This document shows positions 44,837-57,152 of a stretch of 64,000 bases of DNA, piece after piece. This DNA is from Acanthococcus lagerstroemiae (taxonomy: Eukaryota; Arthropoda; Insecta; Hemiptera; Eriococcidae). The first letter of the stretch is position 1. Every line of letters begins with the position of its first letter. Position numbers and translations under genes: made by a program. The stretch is taken from contig CM063106.1 of the NCBI GenBank assembly GCA_031841125.1, forward strand, positions 72,900,101 to 72,964,100. The letters are read 5' to 3'. The notes under the pieces are model-generated. The model was not told where the DNA came from. It searched no databases and saw only the letters and a program-made list of their open reading frames with translations.

Positions 44837-47293
44837 GTCTTCACTTTTCAAACTGACCAGCTGGCTAGTGAATTTAGCCGAAAATGCCGACTGGCAAAAT
44901 AACTGCGGGGTATCCCCCCCCCCGTCCATACAGCTCCGGAGTTGTCTGACACTCACCATATTCAGTCACTGAAAATACTGTTCACAAAAGCGCAATATTT
45001 GTCACCGAATGGAAAGATATACTTGATACTTCAAAATAAGTTGTATAACTCAACCCCTGCCCAGGAATTTTCTATGTCCCGAGGTTGCCACCCCAATACA
45101 TATTCGCAATTTCGAATCAGCGGCTTATATACGTCAGCACAAATAGCTAACCTGGAATGTAAGGGGAGGCATGTGAGAGGCTGACAAGTATCAAATAATG
45201 TTAAAAACTCTTTCGCTCGAATAGTTTTTCTGTTTTTTGGGGACGGGACTTTTAGAGCTTTTGGGGGGCTGAGTACCCGTGAGCGCCTATATATGTGTAA
45301 CCTCATTAGGGAAAGTCTAGTCACTGTTTGCCTTCGTTTCAAAAATAATACTTGACATCATATAGTTTACCTGTTGACTTGAACTCGTTCACGTAACCAA
45401 TTTTCACGAACTATTCGATCCCGAATCGGTGTTCACTTTTCGATCGCTCATGTCAGCACTCGGCGCGACGAACTTGCACTGGGAACCCGAAAATCGCAGA
45501 TCCAACCGCAGTCGCAGATCTCGAAAATGCGCACGTGACACATCCGTTCGCAGGTCGAATTACTCGGCGATTTACTAATCGCAGAGACCATATGACTTGG
45601 ATGACGAACTCGTTTCACTTCAACGTGTAAACGCGGTTGACGTAATTCGTAAGCTCGAAAAAGTCGTACACAGGTAGGTACATGGATACACTAGACGCGT
45701 GCTTTACATACGCGTTCGCCGCTTCGAACAAATCAAAAACACGATACCGGCTGCTAATTACTAGTCAAGCTCTGCCCCACCATATCCTCTCACGCCCTCA
45801 TGGTCGACGTAACATACAATATTAAAAACGTTAATAGTGTTTAGCATCGACGATGTAAAACAAACGCTTCATCAATTGAGTACCTAATGCTTGTTTAACG
45901 CTGCGAAGTGACTGTAATTACGTCTGCTTTCGATTCACCAGGAAAACGATCGAAAGTTTCGAGCTTTTTCACTGCTGAAATAACGTACGTCGGTTGAACG
46001 GATTTTCATGGTCCCTACGTATCTGATCCATCGAGCATTATGTAATATCACGGTCTCCCTACGTTAGACTCACGTTGGTTGGCACTTCTAGTTCAGTCTG
46101 ATAGATTTTTTTCAGAAAAAATCAATTTTTTTCGATTTTTACTCATAAATCTTCATGTATTGAAGATATTGAGAAAATGTTCAGACATAAAAGATTGCTC
46201 GTTAAATTTTCTACAAAAAAACCCTTTCATTTCTTACGTGAGTGTCACCAAAACTCCGCTAAACGGTCTTGAAGTTAGCCCTCTTTGTAATGAAACCAAA
46301 TAACGCGATTATACAGTTGCCTGGTATCTTGCACACTGTGCCCTTTGCATACTGAAACGTGAATAATTTTTCTTCTACATCGTATGCTAAGTTTTTTAAT
46401 TACATATTCGTTCAAACGTTTGAGTATTATGTTATTGAATTGCATCCTCATCTTCTTCTACTTCAATGTCATTATTATTGAAACAAGAATTCCCATCACC
46501 TATGGGCGTAGCTAGTAGCTAGAACTTTTTCTAGAGGGGGGCAGAAAGGTAGAATTATATGGGCGCCAGCCACACATTTTCGTTGTCTAGCGTCTAGGCT
46601 TCTAGGCACATCCTATTTTCTGCGAATTTTATTCAATTGGCTTTAAATGGGTGATTCTCTGAAAAGCGCCATTTTTCATGTCACAGACTTGGTTTAACTG
46701 TGGAACTGACTATATGAAATTATTATTATTTAATAATGTGTTAGAATGTACTCTCCTTTAACTTTTCATTCATATTTGAAACCACCAACATCACCCCAAG
46801 TCCCCAAAATCTACAATGAAGTACAAGATCTTCGTGTTTTTTCCATCGGTCTGGATGTCACACGGTTCATTTTTCATCGTGTCCCTCCATAAAGAGCCAC
46901 ATAAATGTACTCATTAATTGTTTTCAATAATTAGAATTGATAAGCAGAGTTCGAACAACAAGTTCTGAGGTTTCATACTGATATTGAGTGTCCCATGAGG
47001 CCGGCTGAGAACAACACAACTTTTTTTCATCGGTCTGGCACTTTTTCTGTCTGATTCCGTGGCAGCACTGATGTTGCTTCGTTTATTCACGAACGTCTAT
47101 CTCCTGAGATAATTTTTTCGGGACCCACTGTTATCTACTCTCGTGTGCAAGTGATATATTTGTCTATGGTTGTGTGTTCGTCCTGTTTTTATGATTGACG
47201 AGATTGCCTAATTGCCGCTCCGCGTGTCAGGTTTTCCTGTGCCTCGTGCCGGGGGTTATAATTTTCGGATATCTGATGCCGATATATGTAGGC
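44837..47293. other. No firm gene; unique-looking CpG-richer block 45360-45960
   Basis: 45360-45960 is denser in CG dinucleotides than its surroundings and ends near a donor-like ACACAG|GTAGGT (about 45675). It could be a promoter or untranslated first exon, but there is no coding evidence. A block at 47090-47129 has an inverted match at 52107-52146. Confidence 0.25.
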
Positions 47294-47301
47294 CTACAAG
47301 T

Positions 47302-50300
47302 CAGGGACGTACCAATAGGGAGAAGGGGCATAGGGGCGGATGGGCCATAGGGAAATTCGGGAAAATCTTGGTGCGCTGCCGCCATTTTGACGCTGCGGCG
47401 CCGGTACGTTGAAGAAAAAAAAAGTATGCGTTTATAAAATACATACAAAAATAAAATAAGCGTATGTTGCGACGACAGTCGAAAAACGTGCGGCGGCGCT
47501 GATCAATTTAAAAAGAAGTAAAGTGATTGAAAAATTTAAATGGGCAGGCACATTTTGCGCCGATTTTCAACCAAACGTGTGTGTGAGTACCTGCCCATTT
47601 TTGGGCATACGCCTCCACGTAGCTTTTCCATTTCCTTTTATCCTGCGATAATCTTTGCCACCCGGGGCCCCAGTTCTCTGACGAGTTCATCTTTCTATCT
47701 AGTTACTGGCCTACCTATCTTTCTTTTCCTTTGCAGCGTATCCAGTTGAGTACTTTTAGTCCCCATCTGTTGCTATCCCCCTCGTCAGATGCCTCACATA
47801 TTTCCACTTTAACCCCCGCCTCAGGATTTTCTTTTCCCCTCTTCCAATTATTTTTTATTTGCTACCATTCAGCTTGAGGCCAGCTTTTTTGCATTTCCTC
47901 AATAGCTTTTTTGCCATTTTCTTCAACTCCTTACTATTTTCTGCAAATAAGATAATATCGTTTGCGTACCTTAAATTACTTAGGAATTCTCCAATTATTT
48001 TTAGTTCCCTTCTTTTCCACTTCAGATTACGAAATACTTCTTCCAGAATGTAGTTGAAAAGGTTTGGCGACACGGTATCCCCTTGTCGAACCTCCCTCCC
48101 AATTTTGAATTCCCTCCCTTTGCTATTAAGGCTGGCTCTTGCATTCGAATTTGCATAGCAATTCTGTATGACTTTAATAAACCCACTTTCAATTCCCTTA
48201 TTTTCCAGTGCTTTTAACATATATTTATGATCCGCTGAATCAAATGTCTTATGAAAGCCCCTATGCAAAGCATTTCAATTTCCACATCATATTCATGTGT
48301 TTTTTCAATAATTTGGTTCACAACGAAAATATTTTCTACAGTTGAGAAGCCTTCTCTGAATCCCGCCTGTTCATTCCCCTGATGATTTGAATCCAAAAGT
48401 TATACATAAGTTACGTCTTTTTAAGACTGCCATAAATACTTTACAGATGTTCGATGTTAAGCATATAGGCCTGTAGTTTTCAATGAGTTCCTCCTCCCTC
48501 CCCCTTTTTTGTATAATAATATTATTTCGGCCAAGTTCCACTGTTTTGGACATATTTTCATAATTAGAATTTTGTTAAATATTTTAGCTAGGTGTGGCAC
48601 TCTCTGATTGCCAAACCTTTTCAGCATTTCTTTCGTATAATTCCATCCGGTCCTGCGGCTATGTCATTTTTCAGTCTATTTCGTACGCATTCCACTTCCC
48701 TTTCCATTATTTCCGGGATTCCTTCCTCCTTTCACCCTCCAGTTTTTGCTATTTTTGTTAGCTCGTTTCGTTCGCGGTAGAGGTGCTCGTAAAAACTTGT
48801 TGCTGCCTCTACAATTTCTTCTTGATTTTGAGTCGCTTTTCCTGTCTGATCTTTTAGCTTCAGCATAACGTCTCTCCTGCCACTGAGTTCGAGCCTAACT
48901 TTTTCAGTGGACCAACTTTCTTCCAAAATATCTTGAATTTTTTCCTAATCATTTATTGTTTAATACCTTCTCCAACATTTTTCTTCGCTAATTTTTGTAT
49001 TTTAGTTAGCTCAGTTTTGTCCATTGGTGTTTTATTGCTATTCTTCCAAAAGGTTTTCTTCCTGATTCGAAAGTCTGTTTTGAATGCTTATCCCTGGTTT
49101 TCTCTTTAGCCCTCGTCGCTCCAAACTCTCCAACCGTGTTTTTTAAAGCTTGGACCATACTGTCGTAGAAATTTTCCTCGACTTTCGTTTCCTCTAGCAC
49201 TGATTTTAGTTCCTGGCGTGCATCCTCTTTCTTTCTGACTGGGATGATCCACCTTCCTCTCCCTTCACCCTTCCTGTGATTTTTATACTGGACTCTCTGC
49301 GGGATGATCAATTTACAGCGTGATATGCAGTAGTCTGATGAGAAGCCAAATTTTGACAGTGTTGTTACATCTTTAACTACTGACAGGTCATTTATTAGTA
49401 GGTGGTCAGTCTCATTTTTAGTTTTCCCGTCTGGCGGTATCCATGTCCATTTCCTTTTGACTTCTTTTTTCTTGTAACAAGAGTTTGTTGTACATAAGTT
49501 AAACTTTTGGACAATTTCTACTAATCTTTCCCCCTTGTCGTTTCTCTCCCACACACCAGATGGGACGCAGTATTTTGAATTAGCCTCCCCGCCTTCTTTT
49601 GCGTTGAAGTCACCCATTATTACCTGATAGTATTCCTTCTCTTTTTGAATTGTTGCCTTCAGCTCGTCATAAAATTTATCCGCTTCTGCCTTCTCTGCTT
49701 CGGCTATAGGTGCATACATTTGCAAGATTAGCATTTTTATCTTCTCATCTATTTTCAGTTTTAGTAGGCATATTCTTTCAGATATTATTTTAATCTCCAC
49801 AACATTATTTTTGATATTTTTGATAATATAAAAACCCACCCCCTGTAACCTTTTGTGGAACCAAAGTAGTATAGATAGCAGCCTCTCCTCCTTTCTGTCA
49901 GTCTTTCCCCATATTTTCTAACTTCCGACACGTTTTTTAAATAATTTTCATTATTACTCATCATTTTTCAAACATTTCTCTTAGTGTTCTCAGTTATAAA
50001 TATATTTTATTAAAAAAGTAAATTTAATTTATATGTGTGTATTGGGGGGGGGGGGCAGACAAAACTCTTACGGCACCGCACCACTCTAAACGCCCGGTAA
50101 TAATTTTAGCGCCCATCCGCCCCTGAAGGGGCAACTACGTAGGAATTTTTCACTCAGCAGTTGGGAACATTTACGATTTCAGTCAGGCGAGTTGGGAAAA
50201 TCCAACAAGTTAAATTTTTTTTTTAATGCTTTGATACTTGAGAACTGAGTTGAGAAGTTGGGAAACCCCAACAAGTCAAAAAGTTTTTCTTCTTTTGCTT

Positions 50301-50770
50301 TGATTCGGGCCGAACAGCGCTAGTATCACGTACAACAAACACGGGACCATTGGTGTGCGGCGTGGGTGGTGGGCGAAAGCTCTCCTTAATAAATCGATCG
50401 AAATCAATTTTTATGAGAGAAAGTAACTTATAGGAAATTATACGCTCTACAAATTTTGTTATCTTAAGTTTCCGCTAAATGGCTTCGTTCCCGATTTATT
50501 TTGAGATAACTCAATTAACACAATTAACATTCAAATCGGAAAATCGTCCTAATCCCTTTTCAATTTTGCCGATTGTAGCGCTCCTAGTGGATGTTCGGCC
50601 CGAATATTTGGGAATTTTGAGTTGAGTCAGTTAAAAAAATCCAACAGATCAAAAGTTGTTTTTTTTTCTTCTTTTTGCTTTGATACTTGGGAATTCTGAG
50701 TTGAGTCAGTTAGGACTTTCACAATTTTTATCCCTCCCCCTTCCAGGAAAAACTCTTTGGTACGTCCCTG
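47302..50770. mobile_element. hAT-type element carrying a LINE
   Basis: Both ends read CAGGGACGTACCAA inward (14 identical bases). Flanks CTACAAGT (47294-47301) and CTACAACT (50771-50778) match at 7 of 8. The right subterminal part (50150-50730) repeats GAGTTGGGAAA...CCAACA words. Most of the 3.5 kb is an inserted LINE (47510-49930), so the DNA element itself is about 1 kb. No transposase frame. Confidence 0.8.
47510..49930 (-). pseudogene. RTE-like non-LTR retrotransposon with altered RT active site
   Basis: - strand. The endonuclease part 49006-49839 has LILQMYAPIAEAEKAEADKF, YQVIMGDFNAKEGGE and TDHLLIN. Connector 48732-48926. The RT is split over three frames between 48553 and 47855: ENYRPICLTSNICKVF, QGNEQAGFREGFSTVENIF, FDSADHKYMLKALENKGI, REVRQGDTVSPNLFNYILEE and LRYANDIILFAENSKEL. 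The YADD box is YAND (47957-47968), so a catalytic Asp is lost. A C-terminal block RLSQDKRKWKSYVEAYAQKW lies at 47508-47690; the sequence between it and 47850 is shortened. Confidence 0.85.
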
Positions 50771-50778
50771 CTACAACT

Positions 50779-51286
50779 GCCGATATATGTAGGCCTACAA
50801 CGAGTTTAATGACTACAGCATCATCCTCAGGATCGAGTCACCATTCAAATACATAAAATGTATAATGAACTAGCAGCCCCCTACACCCGTAACAGGCAGA
50901 AGATCCCGGAGAACGCAGACTTACCTCCAGGAAGACCAGTGAGCGCCAAGCCAGGCGCCCCCCATAAGCACCCTCAGCATCTCTACAAAGCAGGAAGAAA
51001 GGGGGACCTTGGGCAGAGTTGCGTGTAATTTTGAATTTAGAGTCGATGACGGCCAAAAGGGGTCGATATCATATTTCTAACGCCCCTACGTCCACTGAAA
51101 GGGGGCAGGGACAAACAAACACATTATAGATCAGAGATTACTACCCCTTAATAATGTCGGCAGGGAGGCAGCCTCCAAATTTCAATATAATGTAAAGGAG
51201 TCCAATGCAAAACACTTCCGAAACATCCGAGTTGAAAAACAATTAGGGGTATAAAGTGAGCAAAATTTTGTGACCCCCCTTCTAAT
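50779..51286. other. No gene recognised
   Basis: Starts with a second copy of GCCGATATATGTAGGCCTAC (first copy 47279-47298). Otherwise it is unassigned, moderately GC-rich sequence. Confidence 0.4.
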
Positions 51287-51294
51287 AAGGGTAC

Positions 51295-51751
51295 AAGAGC
51301 CTGCACGGTCACGCGTTTACGAGTAAAACGAGTTAACTCGTCAGCGCACGGTTACGAGTTGACTCGTCTGATAAACGAGTTCGACCCGTACTACCCGGGT
51401 AAAAGTTTATCCGGAAAACCCGTGATTCATTTTTGTATGCCTTTCGTTGTTTCGTTTGTACTGTGCTAAAATTGATCTTCACCGTTTCTCTAGTAATTTA
51501 TACTTTTTCATTATCACACAAATTTACAAATTTTAACAAAAACACATATTCTAAAAAACAGTTCTAAGGGAAAAAAATTAATGTTTAAGAATTACGAGTA
51601 GTTACGGGTACACCCGTAACTTTACTCGCCATGAACGGGTCAGAAGTTACCAGGGTAGGATTTTACTCATCCACTCGAAACTCGTATCTGCATACGGTAC
51701 GAGTGGTAATCGGATTCAACCGGGTTCCGGGTGGAATCGTGTAGGACTCTA
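51295..51751. mobile_element. hAT-type MITE with ACGAGTTAACTCGT words
   Basis: Perfect 8-bp duplication AAGGGTAC at 51287-51294 and 51752-51759. Ends AAGAGCCTGCACG and the inverse of TAGAGTCCTACACG. The subterminal zones are packed with ACGAGT/ACTCGT and ACCCG/CGGGT words on both sides (51317-51425, 51592-51740). Confidence 0.85.
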
Positions 51752-51935
51752 AAGGGTACCGACATTTTTTATGGCCTAAAACCAACTCAGAGTTCATACG
51801 AAGACATTCAGAAAATATGAACCCCCCAGCTCTTTGGGTTCACTCGCCAACCCCGAACAAACACACAGACAAACAAGCACATTTATATATGTTAGAGATA
51901 ACTACCGTCTGATATAAAAATGTACGAATCTTCTA

Positions 51936-52077
51936 CAGGCGCGGATCCAGACGACCATTTTGGGGAGGAAGTGGCAGGAGGAAGTGGACTTTTTTGCTGC
52001 ACCTCCCCCGCAGATATTACCCTCCCAACAGATTTTTATTTTTTGGTGGTTGGGAGAGGGGCGTGGATCCATGCCTG
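51936..52077. mobile_element. hAT-type MITE, 142 bp
   Basis: Ends CAGGCGCGGATCCA and the inverse of CAGGCATGGATCCA (12 of 14 match). Flanks ATCTTCTA and ATTTTTTA agree at 6 of 8, so the target duplication is probable but aged. Confidence 0.7.
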
Positions 52078-52251
52078 ATTTTTTAACACTTTGCATACAA
52101 AACACGAAGAACTGATAACAGTGGGTCCCGAAAAAATCATCTCAGGAGGTAGTGATGTTTGTAGATATTCACCATGGGTCCGATGGCTTCATTCTGATAA
52201 CATGAACACAGTCTTCATGAAAATTGTGAAACTAAATTGATGAAGTACGTT

Positions 52252-52825
52252 CAAAGATGGGCGTTGTTCACTATTTAATGAACTTGCTCTTGCTCTTGTT
52301 CTTTTCCATTTTTAGTGAACTAGTTCTTGCTCTTATTCACTTGGTCTTCCGCCTGATCTATAGTTCATCGTTTGTTCATTAAAAAGAACCTTTGCTCTTG
52401 GTCTTTCTCATTTAAAAATAGAGTTTTTGAACAAAAAATTGCGAGCAAAAATATTTTTTCTGGGTAATAGCTTACAACTGAAAACTAGGCTATTACCCAA
52501 ACAATTTTTCTAATCCTTATTAAAATCCTATGTGATTGTTGATTAAAATTTAAACATTAAATAAAAATTCGATAATGTTATAATTCATAATTGTAACTCT
52601 GAAACCATTATGAAAGTTGAAACTAGTTTGGAAAGTGGAGATATACAAGAAAAAGCCAAAAAAATAAAATTACAAAAAAATAGATGAACAAAGAATGAAC
52701 AAGTTGATCAGGTCCAAAAATCGTGAACTAGGTCTTGTTGTTCTTCTTTTTTTGGGGAGATGAACTAGTTCAGAACTAAGTTCACCAAATAGTGAACAAG
52801 AGCAAGTGAACAATTTTGTTATCAT
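52252..52825. mobile_element. hAT-like element with GAAC/GTTC and GCTCTTG words
   Basis: Left end CAAAGATGGGCG. Arrays of GTTCACT, GAACTAGTTC, CTTGCTCTTGTTC at the left and their reverse (GAACAAGAGCAAGTGAAC) at the right. The right terminus is missing, so the limit is approximate. Confidence 0.55.
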
Positions 52826-52829
52826 ATCT

Positions 52830-54141
52830 TATCAGATATACGGAATCATGGTCTGAACCGAGGCAAGAGGCAAATAATACTGGTAAGATATTCACTTCAA
52901 CACAAAATATTTGAAATTGCTTGAAATTTATTCATTGGCCGTTAATATTGAAATTAGAATAAAATTTCCATAGGTCTGGTTGTTCCAAATTTTCCATCGG
53001 CCTGGAAGACATAATATTTCGACACAAAAACGATCAGTAAACTGCTCTACCTTCATTCTAATGTTCTAAATTGTACGTATTTTGTTCATATGTCATTCAT
53101 TACCCCTTAAATAGCACACATCGACAAAATTCGCCAATGACGCGTTTTTACGCACATCATGCGTGTATGAACGGTGGTATATACACGAATGCGAGGGCGC
53201 CTAACTAGTTTATCTTTTGCAATTTACAAATGCAGCAGAATCTAACCTTAATTTTAATTGTACGATGTTTGGAAATTTTGGAGTTGGGGGAATTCGAGTC
53301 TTGTTCAGAAGCTACATTTTTCAAACGTGTTTGTTGAAATACCGAAATGTTTGCATTGAAATTCATTCTTGTGACGTTTACGATCCATTTTGGTCAAGCT
53401 GTTCCTGTCGGAATGTTAATTTGATTCGACAGTCAACACTCGATACCCATGCTTAAAACCGGCGTTACCTAATCACGTTACATTAGATCATTTAATATGA
53501 CTGATGGTGTTCAGCACTCGTGCATCGTGCGCCGACCGCAAATTACTTGATATTACTCAGAAATTTACATCCCAAAATATTTATCATTGGATAGGTAGAT
53601 CCGATGTGTAACACGTTTAGCTTATAAGTGTGCTTCCTGCTTCGTTTTTTTAAAAACTTCGACCTACCTATCGAAACTCTGAGAAATATGTAACTTCGCG
53701 ATGCCTTGGAGTCTTCGTATTATAGATCAACGGTGGGATAAAGATAATGACTTAATGACCTTATCACGCCTGTAAAAAGTGTTATATTTATTTCCAATTT
53801 ATTTTCATCTGGCTTTTATTTACCTTCGAAAATTACACGATAACAATATTTGTCTGCTAGTTGAAATGTTGGAAACATTTGTGTAAATATTTGCTCTTTT
53901 CGTCTGGTTATTCCGCAGGTTTGTTGTTCGTATTTTTAGGCACAATATTATATCAAATTGTATGCGTACTACTATTACATAAGTTAAGCCACGACCTCCT
54001 CTTGTGTGATACCTTACCGTGATGAGGAGGCTGAAGCGTAGAAAATAAAAAGACTCTCTATATATAATAGGTTATATATTGTTAAAATCGCCACAAAAAG
54101 CTTAGGAGACGGCAAATTCTGACAGATAAACCCTGTTGAAA
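52830..54141. other. No gene recognised
   Basis: AT-rich. A 79-codon open frame at 53217-53456 has no family features. Confidence 0.4.
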
Positions 54142-54210
54142 CCCGATGTGCAAAATCCCGTAAATTACCAAGGTAACTAAAGGGGAACCAAGGGTAACTG
54201 AGGGTTGCAA
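54142..54210 (+). repeat. GGGTAAC-array element, truncated
   Basis: Begins CCCGATGTGCAAAATCCCG, the family left terminus, then AGGTAACTAAAGGGG and GGGTAACTGAGGGTTGCAA, and breaks off. 54211-54759 shows nothing else. Confidence 0.75.
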
Positions 54211-54759
54211 GTCAACGAAGGAGATGACAAAGGAGCAACAATTTGTTTTGTCAATGAAGATTACGACTTTTTCGTTTTGTATTTGTTGTTAATAGTCTTC
54301 AGTATTTTTATTTGTAACAAAGTAACGATGATGTACTTCTAACGAAGGTCGCAGCTACCCGAGAGGGAGTGCTGAGCTGGCTACACTGTTATACGGGTTG
54401 CCGCTCCAAGGTTGTCAACACTGCTGCCTAGCCTACCGCCTGTTGGTGCCCTCTTTCTCACTTGCGTAACGAGTTCGGTGATTGATTACGATGCTTACTC
54501 ACACGATATGTACGACGCTACGATGCTACGATGTTCAACCTATTACTGTTAATATACGAAGTTTAGTTAACCGATGCTTGTTTCTTTCAACGGAGTTTCA
54601 AGTAAAGGGTCGGAGGCTCGTACCTTGCCCCTCCTCTCTCCTCGGTGTCCTCATCTTCATACAAGCCTAAACAGCCCGTTCGTAATTTTCGAGGCCCCGA
54701 GGCCCTTAAACCCATTCGAGGTCCCTGGGGATCCCCGAGTAGACCCCCAGTCCGCCCTT

Positions 54760-54990
54760 GCTATGGTCGAATACTTAGTATCGAATGGATGGATAAGGTA
54801 AGAAATAAGGAAGTACTTAACAGAGTAGGAGGTAAAATGGATATTTGGAATTGTCTGATGAAGAGGAGAGATAAACTAATAGGGAATAATTTGAGGCACC
54901 CAGAAATAACATCACTTCTGCTAGAAGGAAGGGTGGAAAGAAAGAAAGGGGTGTTCGGCAACTATTCCAGTATGTTTAACAGATAATCGA
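54760..54990 (+). pseudogene. Non-LTR retrotransposon C-terminal fragment
   Basis: Reads RILSIEWMDKVRNKEVLNRV, MKRRDKLIGNNLRHPEITSL and LEGRVERKKG, the same family as 29965-30860. It is truncated on both sides. Confidence 0.8.
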
Positions 54991-57022
54991 GCCTGTCAAA
55001 TGTAAGAGTTATTTGCAAATCGAAGAACTCGCATGTAGCAAGATTTCCCGAAAGCCAGATGTCCCACCCAAATTTCGGAATAAAATCCCAAGAAGAAAGA
55101 ACTCCTTCCCAGGATCTCACCTGTGGGAAATTTGCCGATGGTAGATTGCCGACTGAGGGGGCTAATAACTCGTAATAACGAACGTTCAGCCTACTATCAC
55201 CATACTCATAGGTGTTTAACCACAGACTACCACCAAGCCCCACAGGAGTCTAGGCGAGTCCACGATGACCCCTGTCCCCAGTGTACTTCATTAACGAAGT
55301 AATGCTGAAGACCTGAGCCATCAGAATGGATGTAAGTACTTGGGAACCCACTCTTCATGTCCCTGAATGAAAAGAGGTCCACCAAATGGAAAATTAATTT
55401 TAAAAATAGTCCAAGGATGCCACGTATCATAAATCAAACACTTTGCATGGTGGTACGTCCATGCATTTTTGATAAAATAAACTAAAAAGATAGAGTTGTT
55501 CCAAATTCACCTCACTGAAATTATTAGATTCATGTCACCCAGCACAAGAATTCGTGTATTAAAAATTAATAGAATCGAAAATAAACCATAATAAAAATAA
55601 TAATAATAATAAAAAATGATAAAAAATGAAATACGGCACAATGGAGTACTCGACGGCTTCATAAAATAAACATGAGGCCAATGGCTCTTACTCGGTCCGT
55701 CTAGTTCGTACGCGATCAAAAAATAGATGCCCTCCAATATGGGCTTGAATTAAGAATAAAATTATATAGCAATGTGGAAATAGGGTCCTCTCTCCCCTAA
55801 AATTTAGGATAATTAAACATCAGCAACACTGGCTGTAAAATAAAAATGCCCCCCCCCCCCAAAAAAAAAAAAAACAAAAAAAAACATTACGACTTGCCAA
55901 ATACAAAAACCGAAAAAATCAATCCACAGGGAGTCCCCTTCTCCCTAGGACATATTCAAATTTAGAGAATTGGGCTACAAATCTTGATTTAAGTTCTCTC
56001 GGAGTGACTGAATTCCTCGGAACGATCGCTTTCGACCACAGATTCGGTGACGATTCCTTCATCGCGAACTGATGTTGGTTCACAGGACCCTAAAATTTTG
56101 AATCACCCCCCGAACGTGCAATAACAAGGATGCTGAGCCTCCACGTGAAATTCACGTAGGCTATTCACTAAATTTAGAATTGAACAAAAAGGGGAGGGGG
56201 GAGAGAAATAAACAAAAATAAAATGGAATACTTTTTGGTTCGAAAATTTTGAGAAACCCAAGACCAAAAGTAAAGGGAATTTCTATTCCGCGCCCTTTCT
56301 AGATCATACACGCGAGTTGAAAGGGCGTCGGCTCCCTGGTAAGCACGAATCTTAAGGCTACCACTCGCGAATTCGCACTGTACCACGGGTCGATGATAAA
56401 AACCAAGAATAAGGTACTTTACCTAGCATTTCAGCTAAAGTACCAAAAAGAACTCAAACTGAGTTACGTGTACCCAATGCTGGATAAACTGGAACGTTAC
56501 CGAGCGTATATGGTCTGCATCTCGAGGTGATGGATCTAGATGTGCGAAGTGGCGCCACTGTTACAAATCTTCCAGCAACTCGACGATAGATGAAGAAGTG
56601 CAGGAACGAACTGAAAAATAACATAGCACAGTAACTTGTCCCAAAACTCCAATTTGAGGCGAATGTGAATCGCCTACAGCACGTTTCTATCACACGTAGA
56701 AGACTCATTATCCAAGTTACTAAGCTGCTCACCCTACTAAAACGAAAATTCAATAAATTTTGGATGGAATCCTCCTAGGAAAGATGTTCTTAGAGAAAAA
56801 CTCAATTTTGCCCACTTGATTCGAAACATAATACAAAATGCTAAACCAAAATGAGGGGAGCTAGGCTTACAATATAAACACTCATAATTATTGAAAATTA
56901 TCGGACTAAGGTACGCAATCTGACATAAAAATGAACAAATAAAACGCAATGCTTAGCCGATACTGGAAGATCCTGGAGCCATTGGCAGCGAATTCGATGA
57001 TGACAGCTTCGACATATAGGCC
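54991..57022. other. No firm gene; AT-rich with C/A runs
   Basis: Contains a C-run plus A-run at 55849-55885. A - strand frame 56454-56753 has two hydrophobic segments (around FGTSYCAMLFFSSFLHFFIY) but no recognised family. I leave it uncalled. Confidence 0.3.
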
Positions 57023-57152
57023 TCATGGTCCTGCCTCGTGGCGGCGTGGTCTCGATCGAATCGCGCCGTAGATCAGTCTGGACTTGGAAATCCTATAATT
57101 GGAAACACGATTTCTCGACACGATGAACACTTTGTGGAGACCCAGATCTTCA
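57023..57152 (-). other. Candidate terminal exon
   Basis: After the acceptor-like TCTCTTTTGGTTCAATCAG (57153-57171), the - strand is open for 43 codons to TGA at 57023-57025: EDLGLHKVFIVSRNRVSNYR then ISKSRLIYGAIRSRPRRHEA. No family recognised and no partner exon found. 57153-58104 is otherwise unassigned. Confidence 0.25.

Noticed and set aside
56454..56753. - strand frame with two hydrophobic stretches as a chemoreceptor exon
   Set aside because: No conserved receptor motif; the hydrophobicity could be chance in T-rich sequence.
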